Source: an uncultured Rhodothermaceae bacterium (GTDB lineage: Bacteria; Bacteroidota; Rhodothermia; Rhodothermales; Salinibacteraceae). Taken from it: a stretch of DNA of 35,330 nt. The number at the start of each line of letters is the position of its first letter. Positions within the stretch are counted from its first letter, which is position 1. The position numbers and the translations under genes were made by a program. The stretch lies in assembly GCA_913056335.1 (NCBI GenBank), contig CAJXLX010000021.1, forward strand, positions 1 to 35,330, in the 5' to 3' direction. Of the stretch, positions 1 to 5,762 are shown one piece after another. The notes under the pieces were generated by a model, which saw nothing but the letters and a program-made list of their open reading frames with translations, was not told the origin of the DNA and did no database searches.

Positions 1-77
1 AGAAACGCTACCTCCCACCAGAGGTAACATACGCTGGTGCTCTGTTATTTCTATCGTGCCTTGCGTTGATTCTCCCC

Positions 78-377
78 ATGGCTACCTCGGCTTCGTCTCC
101 GCCTTCCGAGTCCTCTGAAACCAGCACGTCGTGGTCACTGCGCCGCTGGATCGTGCTTGGCATTGCGGCCCTGTTCTTCGGGTTTGTGCTCTACGAAATG
201 ATCAATCCCTTTCCCGGGCAGCCCTACATGGAGGTGCCCCACGGCGACCATGTGCACTACGTGCCCAAAGACCGCAACCCCGACCAGCGCCTGAGCGACT
301 TCCCGACCGTGCGCCCCGGTCCGAATGAGCGCATTCTGCCCAACGGTCAGGTCGTCGAAGTAGAGCCGTCTGAATAA
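78..377 (+). CDS. Small single-pass membrane protein of unknown function
   Basis: About 99 residues from the ATG at 78; an in-frame TTG lies 12 bases upstream but is less likely. A Ser/Thr/Glu-rich cytoplasmic-looking start is followed by Arg-Arg and one hydrophobic segment at about residues 22-42 (IVLGIAALFFGFVLYEM). The remaining half is polar and rich in Pro, His and Asp (GDHVHYVPKDRNPDQR), which would face the periplasm. I recognise no family. It lies 38 bases before the methyltransferase gene on the same strand, so the two may share a transcript. Codon use and GC content resemble the household genes, which supports it being real. Confidence 0.6.
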   Translation: MATSASSPPSESSETSTSWSLRRWIVLGIAALFFGFVLYEMINPFPGQPYMEVPHGDHVHYVPKDRNPDQRLSDFPTVRPGPNERILPNGQVVEVEPSE

Positions 378-415
378 ATCTGGATGCGTGTGCCAATCGT
401 CTTGCTTGTTTGACT

Positions 416-979
416 ATGGGACTTCCGCCCCTCACCACGATTGCGCATCAGTGGATGGCGACGCACCTGTCACCAGGCCATCAGGTGGTGGATGCAACAG
501 CCGGAAATGGACACGACACGGTGTTTCTGGCGCAGCAGGTCGGCGCTTCAGGCCACGTTACGGCCTTTGATGTGCAGGCCCCCGCTTGTGCCGCCACCCG
601 CCGCCGGTGCGCCGATGGTGGCGTATCCAACCGCGTAACAGTGGTGCACGCCGGACACGAAACCATGCGCGACCATGTTGAGGCCCCCGTCCATGCCGCC
701 ATGTTCAACCTGGGCTACCTGCCACGTCACGATCACGACTGCATCACCCAGCCCGACACGACGGTGGCCGCCCTCAACGCCGCCTGTTCGCTCATGACCG
801 AAGGCGGGCTCATCACTGTGCTCGCCTACCGCGGGCATGATGGCGGCCCCGAAGAGGCCCAGCGCATACAGGCTTGGCTCGACACCCGTGTCGATACGCT
901 CCGCATCCTGCAAAGCCACATGTACAGCTCCGGCCCCGATGCCCCCCTGCTTTGGGGGATTCAGGTGCCTGCAGCGTAG
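416..979 (+). CDS. Class I SAM-dependent methyltransferase, YtqB/rRNA-methylase-like
   Basis: About 187 residues. Motif I for S-adenosylmethionine binding is VVDATAGNGHDT near residue 25, followed by an acidic residue after the second strand (TAFDVQ). The FNLGYLP motif about 95 residues in is characteristic of the small YtqB/PF06962 family of putative rRNA or tRNA methylases. The Bacillus relative is reported to act on the tRNA wobble modification pathway; the substrate here is not shown by the sequence. The start is taken at the ATG at 416; a TTG two codons upstream is an alternative. The next gene begins 41 bases downstream on the same strand. Confidence 0.8.
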   Translation: MGLPPLTTIAHQWMATHLSPGHQVVDATAGNGHDTVFLAQQVGASGHVTAFDVQAPACAATRRRCADGGVSNRVTVVHAGHETMRDHVEAPVHAAMFNLGYLPRHDHDCITQPDTTVAALNAACSLMTEGGLITVLAYRGHDGGPEEAQRIQAWLDTRVDTLRILQSHMYSSGPDAPLLWGIQVPAA

Positions 980-1020
980 CCTCCTCCTGACCGTTTCCGC
1001 TCATTGCCGAACTGTGCTCC

Positions 1021-1833
1021 ATGTGTCTCATCATCATGGGAGTCGAAGTGCACCCCGACTATCCGCTCATCATGGCGAGCAACCGCGACGAGTTCTACGC
1101 CCGGCCTACGCGTCCGGCCCAGTGGTGGACCAGCGCACCGCATATCTGCGCCGGACGCGACCTGAAGGCTGGCGGCACGTGGTGCGGGCTCACCTGCGAC
1201 GGACGCTGGGCGGCACTCACCAACTACCGCGATTTTACGCAGCCGGTACCCAATGGCCCCACGCGCGGCACGGTGGTTACTGACTACCTGCACGCCGACA
1301 CCGCTCCCGAGCAGTACCTCTCAGCACTGCGCACCCTTACGCCGCGGGCCCCGTTCAACCTGCTGTTCGGACGCGGAAGCACCGTATACTACATGGCCCA
1401 TCCCGACCGCGCCCCCGAAGCGGTCGAACCCGGCTGGCACGGCCTCAGCAATGCCTATCTGGATACGCCGTGGCACAAGGTGAACCGGGGCAAGCAGCGC
1501 ATCATTGATGCAATAGGCAACAGGGTCCATCCCGAGGCGCTGCTCGACGCCCTTCACGACACGCAGCCCGCGCCCGACTCGCTGTTGCCGGATACCGGGC
1601 TCCCCCCCGATAGAGAGCGCCAGGTGTCGTCCATGTTCATTACGGGCGCACAGTACGGAACCCGCGCCTCCACCATAATGCTGCAGCACCGCAGCGGACG
1701 CTTCCTGTTTGCCGAGCGCCTCTACGTGTATGGCCGCGAAGCCACCACGCGCACCTTTACCTGCGACCCCACCAGCGCCACACCGTCCGAGACGACACAG
1801 AAAACCTCAACCGACCTGCTTGTGTCGGCGTAA
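1021..1833 (+). CDS. TANGO2/NRDE family protein
   Basis: 270 residues with the family's hallmarks: a cysteine directly after the start Met (MCLI), the NRDE motif at residues 21-24, then the W-rich stretch ending in DLKAGGTW. This is the complete usual length for PF05742 (NRDE, formerly DUF833). Eukaryotic relatives (TANGO2) have been linked to haem handling and lipid metabolism; the bacterial role is unsettled. The exposed N-terminal Cys resembles that of N-terminal nucleophile hydrolases, which is an inference only. It is the last gene of the first same-strand group and is followed by a long gene-free stretch. Confidence 0.88.
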   Translation: MCLIIMGVEVHPDYPLIMASNRDEFYARPTRPAQWWTSAPHICAGRDLKAGGTWCGLTCDGRWAALTNYRDFTQPVPNGPTRGTVVTDYLHADTAPEQYLSALRTLTPRAPFNLLFGRGSTVYYMAHPDRAPEAVEPGWHGLSNAYLDTPWHKVNRGKQRIIDAIGNRVHPEALLDALHDTQPAPDSLLPDTGLPPDRERQVSSMFITGAQYGTRASTIMLQHRSGRFLFAERLYVYGREATTRTFTCDPTSATPSETTQKTSTDLLVSA

Positions 1834-2180
1834 CGGATAGCTCCCATAAAAACAGGGGGAAACCAGAGGCATGCAGCGTTGCCTCCACCATCCCGATGCA
1901 ACGCTGCCGGCCCGTGCCTTCGTGCCAGCGCCGTGGGCTCGCTTCGTACAGGCTCCCGTACGCCCACCGCACATTCCCCGTCCGCATTCCCCTATCCCTC
2001 GCACACACCGGATGCAACGCACGCTCCCGCCCAACCCGCATCCTCACAGCGCCCTTCTTCCCCCACGTCGCCGCGCGCTTCAGACGTCCCTTGCACCTGA
2101 GCCCCCCGCTGGATATACTACATTCGCATGTTGGCATCTACTACGTTACGCACCCAAACCCGCTGTCCATCGCCCCCCGT
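1834..2180. other. Gene-free stretch with marked C-richness on the + strand
   Basis: I see no gene in these 347 bases. Open frames exist in several registers, but they are low-complexity Pro/Arg/His translations without a family signature. The + strand is strongly C-rich and G-poor between about 1900 and 2110 (runs such as CCCCGTCCGC and CTTCTTCCCCC). This skew is unlike the neighbouring genes. It ends at the palindromic module at 2181. Confidence 0.5.
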
Positions 2181-2291
2181 GTGCTATGTCAACAGTGTTG
2201 ATATAGCACTATTCCGATGTGATGCATTCCACTGTTTTTTTGCCAGTTGGCGGGATTTATGGCTGCGTGCTATGTCACGTGTGTTGATATA
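2181..2291. repeat. Two copies of a palindromic module at the left edge of the cassette block
   Basis: The unit GTGCTATGTCA, three variable bases, then GTGTTGATATA occurs at 2181-2205 and again at 2267-2291, with identical spacing. The first copy extends to a 29-base near-perfect inverted repeat (2181-2209: 14-base arms with one G-T wobble pair around a single central base). The second copy keeps only part of the dyad. The second copy ends 27 bases before the likely start of the next gene and includes TATAAT at 2288-2293. Operators, tandem promoters or an attI-like recombinase site are all possible; I cannot decide between them. Confidence 0.7.
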
Positions 2292-2318
2292 ATCATAGGT
2301 TATACAGCTTTAGCCGAA

Positions 2319-2831
2319 ATGCCAGATATCTCTACGATCGTCAGCCTCTTCAGTATGCTCAAGTCAGGTGTGGAGTTGGCTGAGCACTTCGATCAGGAAT
2401 CGATTGACGTAATGGTTAGAGCCAGGAAAACTTTCTTTGCCGAAAGCGACGGTATTCACGGTCCGGCAGCTCTGACAGAGCTTGTTATTACCAACCGGTC
2501 CGACTCGCCGCAATCAATAACCGACATCACGATCTCATTTGGTGAAAATAGTGCTACCCGGATTCCTGCGTTCGAGACAGAGTTTCGCACCATGAGCCGG
2601 GACTATCTCTCTACAGTCTCGCCGAGGTTCCAGGCAGATTTTGATATTGGAGAGGGCGACCTTCACTACTTTGATGCACTGCCTTCGGACGTTTACCTGC
2701 GGCAGAATGAGTCGAAGTCAGGTTTAGTTCTTTTCAAACTGCCCTCTGAGATTGGAAATAGCGAAGCCGAACTAAATTTGACTGTTGGTGCCAACCGATT
2801 GCTATCAGCATCATTGCCAGTTGATGAATAG
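2319..2831 (+). CDS. Unknown protein, probable beta-sandwich, first cassette gene
   Basis: 170 residues from the ATG at 2319. The frame stays open upstream to a TTG at 2247, but that start would place the repeat module inside the coding region. The N-terminus (MPDISTIVSLFSMLKSG) is a short amphipathic helix. From about residue 45 the sequence alternates short strands with polar turns (ALTELVITNRSDSPQSITDI), as in an immunoglobulin-like or DUF4352-like fold. No catalytic motif is visible and I do not recognise a family. The GC content is visibly lower than in the household genes. It is followed at once by an attC-like site. It could be a partner of the TIR-like gene downstream, but the intervening attC argues they arrived as separate cassettes. 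Confidence 0.65.
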   Translation: MPDISTIVSLFSMLKSGVELAEHFDQESIDVMVRARKTFFAESDGIHGPAALTELVITNRSDSPQSITDITISFGENSATRIPAFETEFRTMSRDYLSTVSPRFQADFDIGEGDLHYFDALPSDVYLRQNESKSGLVLFKLPSEIGNSEAELNLTVGANRLLSASLPVDE

Positions 2832-2833
2832 CT

Positions 2834-2949
2834 GTATAACCAAGCGCTGCACTGGACGGTGTCCGTGTGCGCCTTGAATCAATCGCTGCGTCTCGACAAC
2901 TCACCTAGAGGCTTGGCGCAACCACCGTCGGTGAGCTCGACCGTTATGA
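2834..2949 (+). repeat. attC-like integron recombination site 1
   Basis: This imperfect palindrome of about 116 bases begins 3 bases after a stop codon. Its left simple site is GTATAAC followed by GCGCTGCACTGGACGG. Its right arm is CGGTGAGCT, two bases, ACCGTTAT, ending in the GTTATGA core. The right arm is nearly identical to that of the site at 4554-4685. Arms, length and position directly after a gene fit attC architecture (R''-L''...L'-R'). Confidence 0.75.
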
Positions 2950-2980
2950 CCACAAATCATCAGAGATAGTGTCCCAATCT

Positions 2981-3736
2981 ATGAGTTCAGAGATTTCAGG
3001 ACCTGAGATGGTCAAACTCAAAAATGCGGTCGTTCAACATTTCGACCCCGGCAATTGGAAAGAGCTTGGAGCACTGACCGATACACTTGATGAAGTGACC
3101 AATCATCCACGGCTCCTCAGGAGTCTCAGGTTCCAAGATCCGGATTATGACGAACACGTTTTCACCTTCCTGCAGATGATGATTGGAGAGAACGATAAAA
3201 ACGCTGACATTGTCAGAGACTACATCGCCCGTGAGTGCCCAGAAATCGGTGAGAATGTATCAAGCAACGAGAATGATAGACGCAGGATTGTCTTCTCGCC
3301 AGACATTTTCGACGTACCCTCTGAAAGTATCGATCCGAACCTAGTGTCAGTAATGATGCCTTTCGACGCTTCCATGAATGCTGTTTATGAAGCAATCAAA
3401 GGTGCTGCCTCTGATACCGGTTTAGAGTGCAGGCGTGTCGATGACATCTGGGAGCATTCGACCGTAGTACAAGACGTTTTCTCATTGATCTTCAAATCTT
3501 ACATCGTGGTATGTGACTTCACTGGCAAGAATCCAAATGTGTTTTACGAGGCAGGGATTGCCCACACACTTGGCAAGCACGTAATTCCCATCACTCAGTC
3601 AGCTCAAGATGTGCCGTTTGATCTTCAGCATCACAGGTATGCCCAGTACCTGGATAACAACGAAGGTCGTGAAAAGCTACGGGAAGAGTTACGCTCTCGA
3701 TTCAAAACCTTATCCGAAAGGGATGTCTTTTGGTAG
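2981..3736 (+). CDS. TIR/nucleoside-deoxyribosyltransferase-like protein with helical N-terminal domain; candidate defence effector
   Basis: 251 residues from the ATG at 2981; a GTG four codons upstream is in frame. Residues 1-90 form a helical domain with a distinctive WKELGALTDTLDE ... NHPRLLRSLRF ... DPDY pattern, resembling the small effector-associated adaptor domains of bacterial conflict systems. Residues 118-225 form an alpha/beta domain with VMMPFD (124-129), the acidic pair D154-D155, CDFTGKNPNVFYEAGIAH (178-195) and PFDLQ near 212. This is the pattern of TIR-like and deoxyribosyltransferase-like folds, where the glutamate of the NPNVFYE segment (E190) aligns with the catalytic Glu that cleaves N-glycosidic bonds of nucleotides or NAD. 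Placement inside a cassette cluster next to a toxin-antitoxin pair fits phage defence. Function is inferred, not shown. Confidence 0.8.
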   Translation: MSSEISGPEMVKLKNAVVQHFDPGNWKELGALTDTLDEVTNHPRLLRSLRFQDPDYDEHVFTFLQMMIGENDKNADIVRDYIARECPEIGENVSSNENDRRRIVFSPDIFDVPSESIDPNLVSVMMPFDASMNAVYEAIKGAASDTGLECRRVDDIWEHSTVVQDVFSLIFKSYIVVCDFTGKNPNVFYEAGIAHTLGKHVIPITQSAQDVPFDLQHHRYAQYLDNNEGREKLREELRSRFKTLSERDVFW

Positions 3737-3744
3737 GCTTGAGT

Positions 3745-3900
3745 GGTCATAACGCTGCTGCTGACGAAGGGCTGGAGCGCGTTTATAGCCAGTAACGTCT
3801 CATTTGTCTCATTCATGACCGACCGTTGCCCTGCGCTGCTAAGCTCTCGCCGCTATCCAGCCAGGGGTTGGCTTTGTCGAACTGTGACTCAGAGTTGAGC
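3745..3900 (+). other. Possible degenerate attC site and cassette leader
   Basis: Just after the stop of the TIR-like gene, TCATAACGCTGCTGCTGACG resembles the left arm of the clear attC sites (TAAC followed by GCTGCAC-type sequence and CTGACGG). GTTGAGC at 3894-3900 fits the GTTRRRY core, but the arms do not pair as well as in the two good sites. The stretch up to 3951 must also contain the promoter of the toxin-antitoxin pair, which I cannot locate. Confidence 0.35.
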
Positions 3901-3951
3901 GTAGAAGTTGATCCTAACCGAGAACTATCTGTCAACATCGGATTTCGTCTC

Positions 3952-4185
3952 ATGAGCGTGACGGAGAAAATCAACGAGCGGGTTCAGCAACTGCCGGAAC
4001 GGACGCAGGCCGAAGTGCTCGACTTCGTGGAGCACCTTCTCGCAAAGGCCGAGCGGCAGCAGGCGCGCCGAGAGGAGCAAGAGTGGTCTCGAAAATCTTT
4101 ATCGCTGGCGATGCGAGGCATGGAAGACGAGAACGGTCCTGAGTACACCGCGGAGGATCTCGAAGAACGCTTTTCCAAGGCATGA
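3952..4185 (+). CDS. DUF2281-type antitoxin-like protein
   Basis: 77 residues from the ATG at 3952 (MSVTEKINERVQQLPERTQ), which is the typical beginning of DUF2281 proteins; an upstream in-frame extension to 3826 has no family similarity and is not used. It is a small, highly charged helical protein: the first 40 residues have the QLPE...EVLDFVEHLL pattern, followed by a basic stretch and an acidic tail (EDLEERFSKA). The acidic C-terminal end of such proteins usually threads into the toxin. Its stop codon overlaps the start of the PemK-like gene (ATGA), a tight coupling typical of type II toxin-antitoxin operons. Antitoxin activity is inferred from family and context. Confidence 0.82.
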   Translation: MSVTEKINERVQQLPERTQAEVLDFVEHLLAKAERQQARREEQEWSRKSLSLAMRGMEDENGPEYTAEDLEERFSKA

Positions 4186-4538
4186 AAGAGCCGGGCCAGA
4201 TCGTCCTGTTTCGGTTTCCGCGAGCAGATTTGTCCGAGGGCAAACTTCGCCCGGCGTTGCTGCTCCGCGAGGTGCCGGGCCGTTACGAGGACTGGTTGAT
4301 CTGTATGATCTCCCCGCAGTTGCATCAGCGCATCAAGGGCTTCGACGAGCTTGTCGAGGAAGACGATGAGGATTTTGCCCGTTCGGGACTGAAGGTGACG
4401 AGCGTAATTCGGATTGGCCGCCTGGCTGTGGTGGAAGGCGAAATGCTTGAGGGAAGGACTGGCACGATCAGTCCTGAGCGAATGAAACGGATCCGGAAGA
4501 GACTTGCGGAGTGGATTAGCGACAGCGGAGAGCGTTGA
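4182..4538 (+). CDS. PemK/MazF-like toxin, probable mRNA interferase
   Basis: 118 residues. The start GQIVLFRFPRAD followed by GKLRPALLL is the characteristic first strand and RPALL segment of the PemK/MazF (CcdB-like SH3 barrel) family. A hydrophobic strand (WLICMIS) and an acidic loop (DELVEEDDEDF) follow, then the terminal helix. Family members cleave RNA at short sequence motifs; the motif recognised here cannot be read from sequence. It starts inside the stop codon of the DUF2281 gene, so the two are translationally coupled with the antitoxin first. A clear attC site follows 15 bases after the stop, so the pair forms one cassette. Toxin-antitoxin pairs are common in integron arrays, where they are thought to stabilise them. 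Confidence 0.85.
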   Translation: MKEPGQIVLFRFPRADLSEGKLRPALLLREVPGRYEDWLICMISPQLHQRIKGFDELVEEDDEDFARSGLKVTSVIRIGRLAVVEGEMLEGRTGTISPERMKRIRKRLAEWISDSGER

Positions 4539-4553
4539 CAGGAAGTGTTGGCC

Positions 4554-4685
4554 GCATAACACAACGTTGCACCTGACGGCGGGCTAAGGCGGCGTCGAGT
4601 GGCGCGGTGCCCTTGTCGGAACGTTTTGCCACATTTCAGAAGGGGTGCCAACAGAGTCCACCGCCGGTGAGCTTCACCGTTATAT
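4554..4685 (+). repeat. attC-like integron recombination site 2
   Basis: This imperfect palindrome of 132 bases has the left simple site GCATAAC, then CGTTGCACCTGACGGCGG. Its right arm is CCGCCGGTGAGCTTCACC, ending in the core GTTATAT. The CTGACGGCGG and CCGCCGG segments pair, leaving an unpaired base as expected in attC. The right arm matches that of the site at 2834-2949 almost base for base. This is the best attC candidate in the window. Confidence 0.82.
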
Positions 4686-4727
4686 GGTCCTGTGTTTTTC
4701 CTCGTCGTCTGACTCGTCCTATGTAGC

Positions 4728-5046
4728 ATGAAGCTTCCACGCCGCGATCACGCTTTCATCCCTGAACGGAAGCTCACGTCTTACCTGCTATCGCTATCAC
4801 ATCCGGTCGGCCGTTCGTCGGCTTGGCTTCGACCTGTCCAACACCGACATCCTGAGGAATGGACTTCTCACCCTCGCCCGCCAGTCAAACGTGGTCCGAG
4901 CCGAGCAAACGGACTACGGCACAAAGTACGTGGTGGATGGTTTGCTCTCTACGCCTCGTGGAGACGAGGTGCCCGCACGCACGATGTGAATTATCGAAGA
5001 GTCAGACCGGAATGTGCCACGGTTTGTCACGGCGTATCTGGCGTAG
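4728..5046 (+). pseudogene. Broken DUF6883-type gene (frameshift plus in-frame stop)
   Basis: The frame opening at 4728 reads MKLPRRDHAFIPERKLTSYL then LSLSHPVGR, the normal beginning of DUF6883 proteins. Near 4815 the family sequence continues in the +1 frame (4804 register) as RRLGFDLSNTDILRNGLL, then YGTKYVVDGLLSTPRGDEVP. This implies a small deletion around 4812-4822. In the second frame a TGA at 4987-4989 interrupts ARTM-stop-IIEE, where relatives have a Trp, so TGG to TGA is the likely change. The family ending VPRFVTAYLA closes with TAG at 5044. Two separate lesions indicate decay rather than one sequencing error. DUF6883 genes are, as I recall, commonly paired with DUF4926 genes, and the intact DUF4926 partner follows here. 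Confidence 0.8.
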
Positions 5047-5107
5047 TAACACTATCTGCAGGTGCCAACCGATCACTGATTTTCTCTGTGAACCGAACCC
5101 GAGGCCC

Positions 5108-5341
5108 ATGGTGATTGAAGAGCTAAACACGGTCGTTCTGCTGCGCGACGTAGATGAACACGGCTTGGAGCGTGGCGACATCGGTGCCGTCGTGCACCGA
5201 TACTCAGGCGAACGGGAAATGTACGAGGTTGAGTTTGTGACGGGCGAGGGCGAGACGGTCGCGGTTCTCACGTTGCATCGTGACGAGATTCGGCCGATGG
5301 ATCGGCGCGAGATTCTGCATGCGCGAGAGATTGCGGCGTAG
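5108..5341 (+). CDS. DUF4926 domain protein, intact partner of the broken DUF6883 gene
   Basis: 77 residues from the ATG at 5108 (MVIEELNTVVLLRDVDEHGL). The pattern HGLERGDIGAVVH ... YEVEFVTGEGETVAVLTL ... DEIRP is the complete DUF4926 signature, a small SH3-like beta-barrel. Upstream in-frame sequence is only the alternate register of the pseudogene and is excluded. The family is often encoded beside a larger small-protein gene in a toxin-antitoxin-like arrangement. If DUF6883 is the harmful partner, its loss with retention of DUF4926 is the expected order of decay; the roles of both families are unproven. An imperfect palindrome follows 25 bases downstream. Confidence 0.85.
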   Translation: MVIEELNTVVLLRDVDEHGLERGDIGAVVHRYSGEREMYEVEFVTGEGETVAVLTLHRDEIRPMDRREILHAREIAA

Positions 5342-5366
5342 CCCGTACTGCTGTTCCAGAAGGGCC

Positions 5367-5500
5367 ATATAACCCGACGCTCGCAGCAAATCGGCACATT
5401 TCCTCATCGTCTGCCGACGACGGTCGGCATCCGTCTGGGATGACCGTGTAGGGGCGTAAACAAGCAGTTCTTCATGTTCAGCAGCGAGCGCATGTATAGC
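5367..5500 (+). repeat. Possible attC-like site 3, degenerate
   Basis: ATATAACCCGACGCTCGCAG at 5367-5386 is an imperfect inverted match of GCAGCGAGCGCATGTATAGC at 5481-5500, giving a 134-base palindromic unit. Length, position after the DUF4926 gene and the TATAAC start agree with attC, but the right core reads GTATAGC instead of GTTRRRY. It may be a decayed last attC of the cluster. Confidence 0.4.
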
Positions 5501-5534
5501 ACAACCCGTTCTTAGGTCAAGTTTTTCAAATTAT

Positions 5535-5725
5535 GATAGCGGTTCAACGCTAAGTGATGGAGCAAATATACCAGTAGCCGGAGACTGGGAGCGCCACCCG
5601 GCGCGGACGTCTCCGGCGAGGTTGACGGGAGCGAACGGAGGAACCTGTCCCGACCGCTGTCGGGACCGTTCGCCCCAGGAAAGATTATTATTGGGAGAAC
5701 CATCACTTAACGTCTACCCACTACC
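5535..5725. repeat. Structured dispersed repeat, copy 1
   Basis: These 191 bases are closely related to 31006-31174, in the same orientation. The ends form an imperfect terminal inverted repeat of 24 bases (GATAGCGG...ACGCTAAGTGAT against ATCACTTAACGT...CACTACC). Inside are a GGAGAC/GTCTCC stem capped by GCGCC-ACCC-GGCGC, and a GCGAACGG/CCGTTCGC stem that here carries an extra hairpin GTCCCGAC-CGCT-GTCGGGAC absent from the other copy. No coding sequence lies within it. A MITE-like non-autonomous element or a structured RNA/DNA element is the likely nature. It lies between the cassette block and the quinone oxidoreductase gene. Confidence 0.85.
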
Positions 5726-5762
5726 CGAATTACTTCTCCACGCACCAACGTCCCCGAAGCTT

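Noticed and set aside
2181-2209. Interpretation of the 29-base palindrome as a rho-independent terminator of the TANGO2 gene
   Set aside because: The hairpin is AT-rich, lacks a following T-run and is repeated at 2267 as a partial dyad, which fits a protein-binding site better.
4859-5107. In-frame N-terminal extension of the DUF4926 gene
   Set aside because: The extension lies over the DUF6883 pseudogene in another register and has no similarity to the family; the ATG at 5108 matches the family start.
5535-5725. Claim of an exact target-site duplication (AATTA) around repeat copy 1
   Set aside because: The 5-base match needs slightly different element borders than the inverted repeats give, and copy 2 shows no duplication, so it is mentioned but not called.
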